IMG/VR virus record: IMGVR_UViG_3300036845_000721
Location: 1 to 64,000 of that record
Strand: one strand, 5' to 3'
Length of the DNA: 64,000 bases
DNA from: a virus
This document shows, one piece after another, positions 32,645-42,200 of the stretch. Within the stretch, counting starts at the first letter, position 1. The number at the start of each line of letters is the position of its first letter. The notes beneath the pieces are model-generated. The model did not search any database, was not told the origin of the DNA, and was given only the letters and a program-made list of their open reading frames with translations. The translations under genes and the position numbers were made by a program.

Positions 32645-33922
32645 ATGAGCTACCCGCCCGCACCCCCGCAGCAGGGCTACGGCCAGCCGCCCTACGACGG
32701 CGGCCAGCCCGGCTACCCGCCCGCGCCGCCCCAGGCACCGCAGCAGGGCTACGGCCAGCCCGGCTACCCCCAGCAGGGCTACGGCCAGCCCGCCTACCCC
32801 CAGCAGGGCTACCCCCAGCAGGGCTACCCGCCCCAGGCTCCCGGCTACCCGCAGCAGGGCTACGGCCAGCCCGCCTACCCGCCCCAGGCCCCGGCCGAGC
32901 CGGCTCCCCGCGGCACGCTGGCCGGCTTCTACGGCCAGCCCGCGGGCGGGTCCGGCAAGTCGATCAGCACGTTCCTGCACCGGCAGCAGGGCCAGTCCTT
33001 CACCGGCACCGTCGCCCGGGCCATCACTCCCGCCGATGTCCAGCCGCAGTACATCATGAACACCAGCCCGCCCGTGCTGCGGAAGTTCAACGACGGCAGC
33101 CCGATGATGAAGCTGGTCCTGCCGCTGCTCACCCAGCAGTCGGTCGACTTCCCCGACGGGCGCGCCTGCTGGCACGTGGCCGGGAGCAACCAGGCCGAGC
33201 TGGACCAGGCCATGTCCGAGGCCGGCGTCCCGGCAACCGACATCGGCGACGGCATGATGGTCCGGGTCCCGGAAGCCGGCGCGGTCATCACCATCACGTA
33301 CACGGGCGACCAGCCGATCCAGAACATGTCCGCGCGGAAGCTGCACCACGTCGTCTACCGGCGCCCGGCCGGCGCTGCCAACGGCCAGCCCCCCGCCGCC
33401 CAGCAGGCCCCGCCGCCCGCCCCGGCGCAGCAGCTGCCCGGCCAGCCGCCGGCTCAGCAGTGGCAGCAGCCGCCGGCTCAGCAGGGCGCGCCGCCGCAGC
33501 CGCCGGCCCAGCAATGGCAGCAGCCCCCGGCTCAGCAGGGACCGCCGCCGCAGGCCCCGGCCCAGCAGTGGCAGCAGCCGCCGGCCGTCCAGCAGCCCCC
33601 AGCCCAGCAGCAGGGCGTGCCGCCGCAGCCGCCGGCTCAGCAGTGGCAGCAGCCGGCCCAGCAGCAGGGCGCTCCGCCGCAGCCGCCGGCCCAGCAGTGG
33701 CAGCAGCCCCCGGCTCAGCAGGGACCGCCGCCGCAGGCTCCGGCCCAGGCGCCCGGCCAGCCGATGAGCGCGCCGCCCGGCACCGCGCCGGACACCGCCG
33801 CGAACATGGCCCGGCTGACCGGCCAGCCGATCCGGATCGATGACGGCACCGTCCTGCAGCCCGACGGATCGGCCGTCCGGCCCGACGGCACCGTCATCCC
33901 GCCGGCTGCCCCGGCCCAGTAA
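32645..33922 (+). CDS. Probable ssDNA-binding protein with low-complexity arms
   Basis: 425 residues from ATG 32645 (CAGGAGC upstream). Residues 1-85 are YPQQGYGQP-type repeats. Residues about 88-250 form the folded part: SFTGTVARAITPADVQPQYI, KFNDGSPMMKLVLPLL, ACWHVAG, GAVITITYTGDQP and ARKLHHVVY, matching an OB-like actinophage protein usually next to Cas4-like nuclease and helicase genes. Residues 255-390 are PPAQQWQQP repeats, then a short conserved tail (GTVLQPDGSAVRPDG). Probably binds single-stranded DNA; the arms may drive condensation. Binding is inferred. Confidence 0.7.
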   Translation: MSYPPAPPQQGYGQPPYDGGQPGYPPAPPQAPQQGYGQPGYPQQGYGQPAYPQQGYPQQGYPPQAPGYPQQGYGQPAYPPQAPAEPAPRGTLAGFYGQPAGGSGKSISTFLHRQQGQSFTGTVARAITPADVQPQYIMNTSPPVLRKFNDGSPMMKLVLPLLTQQSVDFPDGRACWHVAGSNQAELDQAMSEAGVPATDIGDGMMVRVPEAGAVITITYTGDQPIQNMSARKLHHVVYRRPAGAANGQPPAAQQAPPPAPAQQLPGQPPAQQWQQPPAQQGAPPQPPAQQWQQPPAQQGPPPQAPAQQWQQPPAVQQPPAQQQGVPPQPPAQQWQQPAQQQGAPPQPPAQQWQQPPAQQGPPPQAPAQAPGQPMSAPPGTAPDTAANMARLTGQPIRIDDGTVLQPDGSAVRPDGTVIPPAAPAQ

Positions 33923-34013
33923 CACCCGGCCCCCGCCCGCCCGGCCGGGCAGCGGAACCACCCCTCCGCGGCCCGGCCGGGCCAGCCGTCTCCCGCCAGG
34001 AGGAGATGCCCCC

Positions 34014-35798
34014 GTGACCGCCACGCTGACCGGCGAGCTGACCGCCGACGGCCGCCAGATCGTGCTGATCGGCAGCGGTGACGACCATGACCTGAACCAG
34101 CTGGCGACCCGGCTGGGCACCCTCACCCCGCTGCTGTCCGAGCCGGACGGCATGAAAGACAGCGGCATCCTGCTCGCCCCGGCCACCTGGCCGATGGTCG
34201 TCCAGCTCGGGCACAGCTTCCGCAACGGGCACGGCACCTTCACCCCCGGCGCCCGGCTCGCGGACTGGATGGCCGCCGAGGCCGCCCGCCGCGTCACCCC
34301 GCCGCCGCCGCTGCCGGACGGCATCGTGCCGCCCGGCGAGCGCGCCCGGGGCTACCAGGCCGAGGACGCCGCCGCGATCGCCGCGGCCGGCAAGGCGCTG
34401 GTGCTGCACGACCCCGGCCTCGGCAAGACGGTCATCTCCGTCCTCGCCCTCGAAGCCCGCCGCCGGGCCGGGCACGCCGTCTTCCCGCTGCTGGTCATCG
34501 CGCCGTCCTGGGAGGTCGCCGACGTCTGGTCCCGGCACATCCGGACCTGGGCGCCGCACTGGCCGGACCCCGTCTACTACCGGGGCGCCGCCCGCCGCGG
34601 CCTGCTCGCCGGGGCGCGCGGCAGCGACTGCGTGCTGCTCACCACCTACGCCACCGCCCGCCGCGACGCCGCGCTGGCATCCGGCCCGCTGTGCCTGCTG
34701 CGGCCCGCCACCGTCATCGCCGACGAGGCCCAGCTGATCGGCAACGACACCAGCCAGCAGTCGCAGGCGGTGCAGCGGCTCGCCCGGCACGCGGCCCAGG
34801 TGCTGCTGTGCTCCGGCACGCTGATCAAGCACTCCATGAGAAACGCCTACCCGGCGCTGAACGCGCTCGATTCGCGCAGCTTCTCCGCCTGGAAACGGGT
34901 CAGGCCGCGCTACATGGCCGTCCGGCCGGGCGACGGCGGCTACGACGAGATCATCACCGGGCTGCGGCCGGAGATGGAGGCCGAGTTCTTCGCCTGCCTG
35001 GAGGGCCAGCTGGTCCGCCGGGCCAAGGCTGACGTCGCCGGCCAGCTGCCGCCCAAGATCTACTCCGAGCGCTGCCCGGAGATCCCGCCGGAATGGCGCC
35101 GCGCCTACGACACGATGGAAGCCGACATGCTGGCCGAGCTGCCCGACGGCGGCGAGCTGCCGGTAATGTCCGTCCTCGCGCAGCTCACCCGGCTGTCCCA
35201 GCTCGCGTCGGCCGCCGCCGACGTCACCGTCACGTACGAGCCGGACCCGGCGACCGGGCTGCCCGTCGCGCACTACGCGGTCGCGCTGAAGCGGCCCAGC
35301 TGGAAGTCCGAGTCCGTGCTGGGCATCCTGGCCGAGCGGCCCGGCATGCCCGTCGCGGTGTTCTCCGAATCCCGGCAGCTGGCCATGCTCACCGGGGACT
35401 ACTGCACCGAGGCGGGGCTGCGCACCGGGTACGTCACCGGCATCGGCGGCGGCGTCACCATGGCAACCCGCAGGCAGGCCGTCGATGACTTCCAGGCCGG
35501 CCGGCTGGACGTCATCATCTGCACGGCCGGCGCCGGCGGCCTCGGCATCACCCTGACCGCGTCGAACTGCGGCGTCATGATGCAGCGGTCCTGGGAACTG
35601 GACCTGGCGCTGCAGCCCGAGGACCGGCTGCACCGCATCGGCGCCGAGATCCACCCCCACGTGGAGATCATCGACCTGATCGCGAAGAACACCGTCGACC
35701 AGCGGCGCCGCACCGTGCTGCGCGGCAAGGCCGGCCAGCTCGCCCAGTTCTGCCGCGACCCGCGCATCGTCGCCGAGCTGCTGGGCGGCCGGCGATGA
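34014..35798 (+). CDS. SNF2-type superfamily 2 helicase/translocase
   Basis: 594 residues from GTG 34014, chosen for CAGGAGGAGAT upstream; residues before it in the same frame look like linker. RecA-like motifs: I DPGLGKT (133-139), II DEAQ (237-240) in TVIADEAQLIG, III SGT (267-269) in LLCSGTLIK. The C-terminal half has GGLGITLTASNCGVMM and a motif VI EDRLHRIGA. SNF2 proteins translocate on dsDNA and do not fully separate strands; phage versions act in replication or recombination. ATGA overlap with the next gene. Confidence 0.86.
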   Translation: MTATLTGELTADGRQIVLIGSGDDHDLNQLATRLGTLTPLLSEPDGMKDSGILLAPATWPMVVQLGHSFRNGHGTFTPGARLADWMAAEAARRVTPPPPLPDGIVPPGERARGYQAEDAAAIAAAGKALVLHDPGLGKTVISVLALEARRRAGHAVFPLLVIAPSWEVADVWSRHIRTWAPHWPDPVYYRGAARRGLLAGARGSDCVLLTTYATARRDAALASGPLCLLRPATVIADEAQLIGNDTSQQSQAVQRLARHAAQVLLCSGTLIKHSMRNAYPALNALDSRSFSAWKRVRPRYMAVRPGDGGYDEIITGLRPEMEAEFFACLEGQLVRRAKADVAGQLPPKIYSERCPEIPPEWRRAYDTMEADMLAELPDGGELPVMSVLAQLTRLSQLASAAADVTVTYEPDPATGLPVAHYAVALKRPSWKSESVLGILAERPGMPVAVFSESRQLAMLTGDYCTEAGLRTGYVTGIGGGVTMATRRQAVDDFQAGRLDVIICTAGAGGLGITLTASNCGVMMQRSWELDLALQPEDRLHRIGAEIHPHVEIIDLIAKNTVDQRRRTVLRGKAGQLAQFCRDPRIVAELLGGRR

Positions 35799-36028
35799 TC
35801 CTCCGGACAGTCATGCAGTACTCGGACAGCCTGCGCATCCGGGGCATGGTGCGCCGCTGGCTGGGCGTCCCAGCGCCGTGCGGGATCTCCCATGAGGACC
35901 CGTACAACCCGTGCCTGCCCGGGGAAGACCACCGCGGGCTGTGGTGCGCCACCTGCGGACTGCGCCAGCGGCCCGCCATCACTACCGGAATTTCCGGCCG
36001 GCCGGAAAGATCAGGAGACAAGCCATGA
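35795..36028 (+). CDS. Small zinc-knuckle-like protein whose tail encodes the start hairpin
   Basis: 77 residues from ATG 35795 (ATGA overlap). IRGMVRRWLGVPAPCG, a loop PYNPCLPGEDHRGLWCATCG with four cysteines and a histidine, likely zinc-binding. The final GISGRPERSGDKP is encoded by the TTTCCGGCCGGCCGGAAA hairpin plus GATCAGGAGACA, meaning the control element is translated here. Confidence 0.7.
   Translation: MILRTVMQYSDSLRIRGMVRRWLGVPAPCGISHEDPYNPCLPGEDHRGLWCATCGLRQRPAITTGISGRPERSGDKP
35991..36008 (+). promoter_or_regulatory. Start-associated hairpin, copy 3
   Basis: Perfect 18-bp palindrome TTTCCGGCCGGCCGGAAA followed directly by GATCAGGAGACAAGCC and ATG. It lies inside the 3' end of the preceding gene. 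The only plus-strand copy with the full cassette. Confidence 0.72.
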
Positions 36029-36516
36029 CCACGAGCAACATTCCCATCCGGGTCCGGTGCAGCGGGCTGTGCACCGTGCACTGCGATCACCGCGACAGCG
36101 AGCCCGGCGGCCAGCACGGTCCCGGAAATGACGAGATCGCCTCCATCCTGGCCGACATCGAGCTGATCGACTGGCACCTGGACGCCGCCGCGCCGCAGAT
36201 TTACCGGCAGGACCCGGCCGCGTCCGCCGAGCTGAACGAGGCCAGGGCGCTGCTCAACCGGTTCCGGCGAATCGCGGCCGGCCCGGCATCCGAGGGCCAG
36301 GAAGCGGTCGACGCGCTGAACGAGGCGACCGGCGGCAACCCGCGCAAGGGCGTCATCGGCGACGACGACACGATCCTGGGCGAGCTCGGCGACGGCGCGG
36401 TGGCGAACCTGCTGGCCATCCAGTCGATCGTCAAGGACACCGACGCCGCCTGGGCGGTGTTCCTGGCCGCGCTCGCGAAGGCGCGCAGCCGGGTGCCGGA
36501 CGGGGACCTGCCGTGA
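36025..36516 (+). CDS. Helical protein, function unknown
   Basis: 163 residues from ATG 36025. CSGLCTVHCDHRDS at residues 12-25 may bind metal. The rest is helical with a coiled-coil-like core (EIASILADIELIDWHLDAAA, then ARALLNRFRRIAAG, VANLLAIQSIVKDTDAAWAV). Probably an accessory replication protein by location; no motif. Confidence 0.7.
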   Translation: MTTSNIPIRVRCSGLCTVHCDHRDSEPGGQHGPGNDEIASILADIELIDWHLDAAAPQIYRQDPAASAELNEARALLNRFRRIAAGPASEGQEAVDALNEATGGNPRKGVIGDDDTILGELGDGAVANLLAIQSIVKDTDAAWAVFLAALAKARSRVPDGDLP

Positions 36517-36665
36517 CCGGGCACCGGCCATGGCCAGGGCGGCGGCGGCGCCCGAGCGGCCCGCTGTGCCGGGCCTGGGAACTCAACGGACCCGGCACCC
36601 GGTGGGACGGCTGCGAGCACGACTCCTGCTGGGCGATCGTCACCGGACTGGGGGGACGGCCGTGA
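36513..36665 (+). CDS. Small Arg/Gly-rich protein (50 residues)
   Basis: GTG 36513 overlaps the upstream TGA; the stop overlaps the next GTG. TGHRPWPGRRRRPSGPLC, then WDGCEHDSCWAIVTG, with three cysteines and one histidine. Found only because it fits the overlap pattern; plausible zinc knuckle. Confidence 0.55.
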   Translation: MTGHRPWPGRRRRPSGPLCRAWELNGPGTRWDGCEHDSCWAIVTGLGGRP

Positions 36666-37048
36666 CCCCGGCCGAGGCCCGGATGGACGCGCTGTGCCAG
36701 GCGTTCCAGGCCGCCATCGACGGACCGGAGCCGGCCGCGGCGCGCACCGCGCAGTTCACCGTCGACGGGGCCGCGTACTACGCGGTCACGCCCGGCCAGC
36801 GGACCGCGCTGATGGTCCTGGCTCCCTGGCGGGTCTGGAACCTGAACGCGACACGGAGGGACCCGGAACTGCCGCACCAGTTCGTCTCGCTCAAGATCGC
36901 GGCCGGCCTCGCGGTCACCTGCAACTGCCTGGCCCGCGGCTGCCCGCGGCAGTTCATCGCCACCCACGGCGACGGCGAGGCCCTGGACGGCAGCGAGGCG
37001 CTGGCGCTCTGGCGCGGCTGGCACGAACGGCGGGGGGTAAAGGTATGA
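36662..37048 (+). CDS. Small protein with CxC cysteines, function unknown
   Basis: 128 residues from GTG 36662. Beta-rich core with AYYAVTPGQRTALMVLAPWR and a distinctive VTCNCLARGCPRQFIATHGD, three cysteines suited to metal binding, then a final helix (SEALALWRGWHERRG). No family. Confidence 0.7.
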   Translation: MTPAEARMDALCQAFQAAIDGPEPAAARTAQFTVDGAAYYAVTPGQRTALMVLAPWRVWNLNATRRDPELPHQFVSLKIAAGLAVTCNCLARGCPRQFIATHGDGEALDGSEALALWRGWHERRGVKV

Positions 37049-37509
37049 CTTGGCGATGGCACGAGGACATCCGCTGCATGATCTGGCATGGCGAGCCCGG
37101 TGACCCGGACCCCTGGCTGGCGACGGCAGCGGCGCACTGGCACGGCCGGCTTCCCGGGTACCAGCCAGGGTTGGGGATGCCGCCGGGGCCGGAATGGCCG
37201 GAAGTACCGTCGTACTGGCCGGAAAGCGAAGGCATGCCGGACGCCGAGCAGGTGAAATGGCTGCAGTACCGGCTGGCGCTGGAGCAGCAGCGCTGCCGGC
37301 AGTACCAGGCGGACCTGATCCGGATGCAGGACCGGGTGCAGCCGCAGCAGCCTGTGCAGCCGCCCGCGCGGCCGGAACCGGAATCCCTGGCGCAGCGGTT
37401 CCTGCCGCCGCGCTGGCTGGTAACAGCGTGGATGATCCTGCTGCTGCTGACCGGGGAAGCCTTCCTGGCCGTGCTGCTGGGGGCGGCGCTCCGGGCGGTG
37501 GGATCGTGA
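37045..37509 (+). CDS. Single-span membrane protein
   Basis: 154 residues from ATG 37045. Trp/His-rich N-terminus (TWRWHEDIRCMIWHG), a Gln-rich coiled segment (LEQQRCRQYQADLIRMQDR), Pro-rich linker and a C-terminal membrane span (LVTAWMILLLLTGEAFLAVL). Topology: soluble N-terminus inside, anchor at the end. It could tether replication proteins to the membrane; speculative. Confidence 0.68.
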   Translation: MTWRWHEDIRCMIWHGEPGDPDPWLATAAAHWHGRLPGYQPGLGMPPGPEWPEVPSYWPESEGMPDAEQVKWLQYRLALEQQRCRQYQADLIRMQDRVQPQQPVQPPARPEPESLAQRFLPPRWLVTAWMILLLLTGEAFLAVLLGAALRAVGS

Positions 37510-37718
37510 GCTACGACCCGGATTTCGCGGTTTTCCCGCGCCGGCTGCCGTCACGGCCCCGGCTCCGGGCGCGGACACGGCTGCGGCACGCCGTGCGCAA
37601 CGCGCTCTGGGCCGCGAGCGGCCGGCTGTGCGGCTGGCACGGACCCGGCCGCCGGATCGCGTTCGAGGCCGGGCACCTGCTCGGCGAGACCGGCTGGAAG
37701 CTGAGGGACCCGTCATGA
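37506..37718 (+). CDS. Small basic protein, function unknown
   Basis: 70 residues from GTG 37506 (overlaps the upstream TGA). Arg-rich N-terminus (FPRRLPSRPRLRARTRLRHA), ending EAGHLLGETGWKLRDPS. Could be nucleic-acid-binding; unknown. Confidence 0.65.
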   Translation: MSYDPDFAVFPRRLPSRPRLRARTRLRHAVRNALWAASGRLCGWHGPGRRIAFEAGHLLGETGWKLRDPS

Positions 37719-38227
37719 TCACCGTCCTCGGCGGCGACCCCGGGAACACGGCCGGGTTCCTGCTGGCCGGCTGGCGTCCCGGCGAGCGGAAGGCCGCGTT
37801 CGCCCGCGCCTTCCAGTGCGACGGCGACTCCGCTGCGCTGCTGCTCGCCTGGATCTGCGACAGCGAGGCGGCTCTCACCCCGGGCATCACCGCCGTGCAG
37901 ATCGAGGCGTGGGACAGCCGCCCCCTCCCGGGCGGGCTGCACGGCGCCAGCCCGTCCGCCATCCAGGCCCAGATCAGCGACCTGGAGGCGGTCCTGGCCG
38001 GGCGCGGGGTGCCGTGCGTTATCCGGCCCGTCGCCGACGTCAAGACGTGGGCCGGCGACGAGCGGCTGAAGCGGGCAGGGCTGCTGGACACGGTCAGCCC
38101 GGCGCCGATGCGGCACGCGAAGTCGGCCGCCTGGCACTGCCTGTACTGCGCGGTGCACGACTGCGGCCTGCCGGATCCGCTGTCCCGGCGGGCTGGCGTA
38201 CAGGAGGCGCGGGATGTGCCAGGCTAG
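37715..38227 (+). CDS. RuvC-like Holliday junction resolvase
   Basis: 170 residues from ATG 37715 (ATGA overlap). ITVLGGDPGNTAGFLL gives the first acidic residue Asp8; AVQIEAWDSRPLPGG supplies the second (about Glu68). DVKTWAGDERLKRAGLL is typical of phage RuvC-like proteins. The closing motif, normally H-A-x-D-A, reads RHAKSAAWHCLY, so the final Asp is missing. Probable branched-DNA resolvase, or a degenerate version. Confidence 0.68.
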   Translation: MITVLGGDPGNTAGFLLAGWRPGERKAAFARAFQCDGDSAALLLAWICDSEAALTPGITAVQIEAWDSRPLPGGLHGASPSAIQAQISDLEAVLAGRGVPCVIRPVADVKTWAGDERLKRAGLLDTVSPAPMRHAKSAAWHCLYCAVHDCGLPDPLSRRAGVQEARDVPG

Positions 38228-38356
38228 GGGAACAGCAACGGGAACCCGCCACTGCCAGGAAACGGGTCCCCGTGATGCTGCTCAGACCACCGCACCGCCC
38301 GCTGAAGGGGTGAGGATCTTGACCACCACTGTCATCATAACTGACAGGGGGCCGGA
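38228..38356 (+). promoter_or_regulatory. Intergenic hairpin and inverted repeat before the GIY-YIG gene
   Basis: A hairpin with 11-bp arms (38238-38248, 38263-38273, one mismatch) could end the upstream transcript. Then TTGACC lies about 20 nt before CTGTCA-N7-TGACAG (38329-38347), a possible operator. It is one of the few gaps in the plus-strand block. Confidence 0.45.
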
Positions 38357-39265
38357 ATGACCGCCGGCACGCCAGCAGGCAACGGCCAGGAGCTGTCCGG
38401 CCAGCATGTGCTCTACCGGCACTGGGCCAAAGACGGCACCCTCCTGTACGCCGGGCGGACCAACAATCCCCCGGCCCGGATGCGCAAGCACCGGTCAGAA
38501 GCTGACTGGTGGGCGTCCGTCTGCTGGACTACTTACGAGAAGTTCCCGTCCCTGGAAGCGCTCAAGGCCGGGGAGGCCTGGGCGATCGAGCACGAAAACC
38601 CGCAAGGGAACATTCAGGGACGGGTGTTCCAGGCTCCCCCGCGCAAGAGCCCGGAGCCGGGCACCGACCCTTATGTCCCGGTAAGAACCCGGGACCTGAG
38701 ACCAGACCTGGAGCTCATCCACCCGCTCTCGCGCGAGTTCTCCGTGTACGGAGGCGGCGACACCGTTCGGCGCGCCCGGGAATGGGCGCTGAACCGCCGG
38801 TACTACCTGCTGGACGGGCTGCCGGCCTGCGCTCACGCCTTCTACCTGATGAGGTGCCCGAACGCCGGCCGCTGCATCCCGCACGCAGACCACACCCAGG
38901 TGTGGGTCCCGGCCCCGGACTTCAGCAGGTTCGAGACCTACAGCGGTGCAGAGCCGCCGTTCATCCTCACGCAGCCGTACCGCGGCAGCCTGCCGGAGGG
39001 CGATGAAGACGACGCACCGGCAGCCGGGCTGCCCGGGCAGGCAATCAGGCTCCCGGCAGAAGTTACCGCTTACGCCGCCGCTCACGGGCTCGGTGCCGAG
39101 ACCTGGATCTCCGACGCCTGGTACTACCCGGAGCACTGCGTACCTGTCCGGCTCACGCCGCACGGAGGCGGCTACGTATCGTTCCCCCTGGAGACGGAGA
39201 CGCTGAGCCTGATGTGCGCCTGGCGGGACGAGTGGCCGGAAGCGGTACCGGAATGGCTCAAGTGA
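38357..39265 (+). CDS. GIY-YIG domain protein with unknown C-terminal domain
   Basis: 302 residues from ATG 38357. Residues 17-65 are a GIY-YIG nuclease domain: HVLYRHWAKDGTLLYAGRTN, then PPARMRKHRSEADWW, with the Arg of AGRT and a Glu downstream. Residues 100-200 include YLMRCPNAGRCIPHADH, a possible metal site. The C-terminal third is mixed alpha/beta with no known match. It sits between a RuvC-like gene and the polymerase fusion with a 1-nt overlap to the latter, as a freestanding homing-type or repair nuclease. Confidence 0.72.
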   Translation: MTAGTPAGNGQELSGQHVLYRHWAKDGTLLYAGRTNNPPARMRKHRSEADWWASVCWTTYEKFPSLEALKAGEAWAIEHENPQGNIQGRVFQAPPRKSPEPGTDPYVPVRTRDLRPDLELIHPLSREFSVYGGGDTVRRAREWALNRRYYLLDGLPACAHAFYLMRCPNAGRCIPHADHTQVWVPAPDFSRFETYSGAEPPFILTQPYRGSLPEGDEDDAPAAGLPGQAIRLPAEVTAYAAAHGLGAETWISDAWYYPEHCVPVRLTPHGGGYVSFPLETETLSLMCAWRDEWPEAVPEWLK

Positions 39266-42200
39266 TGGCTGACCTCATGCCGCCGCCCGTCGCCTGGCTG
39301 TCGGATATCCACCGGGCCTACCTGAACGAGCACGCCGTCACCGACGAGATCATCGCCACTGCCCGGATCCGGTCCGAGGGCGAGGTAATCGTTTTCCCGT
39401 GGCGGGACAGCGACCTGGTCACCGAGCAGCGCCGCGTGTGGCCCGAGCCCGAGGACGGGCTGCCCGAGGGCATGCCGAAATACTGGTGGGAGGCGGGGCA
39501 CTCCCCACACCTGTGGGCTGTCCGGCCCGTTACCGGGCTGCCCGCCAGTGCCCCGGTAATCATCGCCGAGGGCACCAAGCAGTCCCTGGCCGTCGCGTCC
39601 TGGGCGCCCCTGGAGTACGCCGTCTACGGGATGCCCGGATGCGATATCGGGCTGGTATCGATGCTGCAGCGGGCCGGGCTGGACCGGTTCGGCGGCCATC
39701 CGGTGGTCATCATGCTCGATGCCGACGCGGCCGAGAACCTGAACGTGTACGAGGCCGGCGAGAAACTGGCCGAGCTGCTGGATCTGGAAGGCGCCGCGGC
39801 GATCGCGTTCACCCGGCTGCCCGCTCAGGGCAAAGACGGGATCGATGACTTCCTGGGCCTGGTGGAACCGGAAGGCCGCCGGACCGAGGTGCTGGCCAAG
39901 CTGCTGTCCCGGGCCGAGCCGAAACCCGCCGGGCGCAGGCCGGTGCGGCGCCCGGTCAGCGAGGAGCCGCCGGACACGGGCGGGCTGCCCGCGGTCACCG
40001 TGAACAAGAACCGCCGTGAGGTCATCCACGAAATCCTGTGGCATCTCCAGCAGCGGTGGAACGGCACCGAGCTGTTCTGCTACGGAGGGGCGCTCACCCG
40101 GCTGCGCGAGACAGCGACAGAGCCGCTGGAGGAAGGCGCATTCCTGCGCTGGATGGTAGAGGCAGTCTGCCCGGTCAAGTACACCCCGGCCGGCCCGGCC
40201 AGCCCGGCCCGGTATGAGCCCACCTGGCCGGACCAGCAGACGGTCAAGGCCCTGCTGTCCTCCGGCGACGAGTTCGCCCCGCTAACCCGGGTCAGCCGCA
40301 CCCCGTTCATCCGGGCCGACGGCACCGTCTGCGCCAAGAACGGGTACGATCCTGCCAGCCAGACCATGCTGATCACCGGGAACTCCGGAATGGACCAGCT
40401 GGACATCCCGCACGAGCCGACACAGCAGCAGGCCATCACCGCCGCCGGGTACCTGCTGGACGAGTGGCTGGGCGACATGCCGTTCCGGGACCGGGCCAGC
40501 CGGGCCGGGGCGCTCGCCCTGGTGCTCACCCAGTTCATCCGCGGCCTGGTGCCGCTGGCCCCGCTCGCGGTCATCTCCGGACTGCAGCCGGGCGTCGGGA
40601 AGGGGCTGCTGGCCGACTGCGTGCAGCTGATGATCGCCGGAGAGGCCGCGCCGCCGCTGCCCTGGAGCCAGGTAGACGACGAGGAGAACCGAAAGCAGAT
40701 CACCAGTGCCTTCAAGGCCGGCGCTAACCTGGTCTGGTTCGATGAGGCGCACCAGATCGAGTCGCTGGCGCTGTCCCGGGCCATTACCTCGCTGACCTAC
40801 GCCGACCGGATCCTCGGCCTGACCAAGCAGGTCAGCTGGCCCAACCAGGTCACCTGGCTGGCTACCGGAAACCAGGTGGCGGCCAGCTCGGACATGGCCC
40901 GGCGGGCCTACTGGATCGAGCTGTACCCGGACGTGCCCGACCCGGAGAACCGGCCGGAATCCGATTTCAGCCACCCGGACCTGCGCGGCTGGACACTGGA
41001 TGCCCGGCCCCGGCTGATCACCGAAGCGCTGACCGTCATCCGAGCCTGGTACGCGGCCGGCCGGCCGCCGCATTCCCGCGGGCTCCTGATGGGATCGTTC
41101 GAGACCTGGGACAAGATGATGTCCGGCATCCTGGCCTACGCGGGGATAGACGGGTTCCTCGGCAACCTGGCCGCCAAACGGGCCGAGCGCGACGTCACCG
41201 GGGGGTACTGGGCCGAGCACGTTGCCTGGCTGCGCGCCCAGTTCGGCGCCGGGGAGTTCGCCGCCCAGGACGTGAAGATCCGGGCCGCCGGCTCCGGCGG
41301 GGCCTGGGATGCCCCGCCCCGGCTAGAGGACTTGAGCCGGGAAGGGTGGACCCGGGTGCTCGGCCAGGCGTACGCCCGGAATGCCGACCGGTGGTACGGG
41401 CAGTTCCGGCTGCACCGGTCCGGTGAGGGATTCGGGCACTCGGCACGCTGGACGATCCAGCAGCGGGGTGAAGAAACGGCACTCCCGGCTCCAAGAGACA
41501 ACACCCTGCCTGACCTGGGCGGGGGGAACAGGGGGAACGAATCCGGGCCGCCCGCGAACGGGTCGTTCGCTGCCCCAACCGCAAACGAAACCCTGCCTGA
41601 GCTGGGAGGATACGGTAATGGGGGAACAGAAATGCGTTCCCCTGCTACAGAAACCATGCCTGAGCTGGGCGGGCTTCCGGAAAACAGCGGTTTCGGGGGA
41701 ACAGGGGGAACTACTACCCCAGGTGTCCATGTGCGCGCGGGTGCGGGCGCACACGCGCGCGTTACGCGCGAGGGGGATTTCGTTCCCCTTGCTCCCCCTG
41801 TTCCCCCGAACCCCCCTGTTGCCGGAACCGGCCCGGTGCTCGGCTTCGACCTGGAAACCGGCGAGGCCGGGAAGCTGTTCACCTACACCCCGCACGATGA
41901 GACCGGCTACGTCCGGCTCGCCGGGATCACAGGCCCGTCCGGCGCGAACATGATCACCGGGGTACCGCAGCTGCTCGCGATGCTGGGCATGGCGCGGCGG
42001 GCGTACGGGCACAACATCCTCGGCTTCGACGGGCTGGCGCTGGCCCGCTGGGCGGGCGCGGACTGGGACTGGTTCTGCGACCGGGCGGTGGACACCGAGC
42101 TGATCGCCCGGCAGGCGTTCCCGCCCCGGTCCCGGGAGTCCGGCACGTCGGCCGACAAGCTGGGCCTGGACGCGGTGGCGGCGCTGCTCGGGCTGTCCGG

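Noticed and set aside
31640-34324. 894-residue minus-strand frame across the nuclease and SSB-like genes
   Set aside because: Shadow of the repeats on the plus strand; the plus-strand frames carry complete nuclease motifs and good starts.
33894-35660. 588-residue minus-strand frame over the SNF2 gene
   Set aside because: Antisense shadow; the plus strand has Walker A, DEAQ and motif VI.
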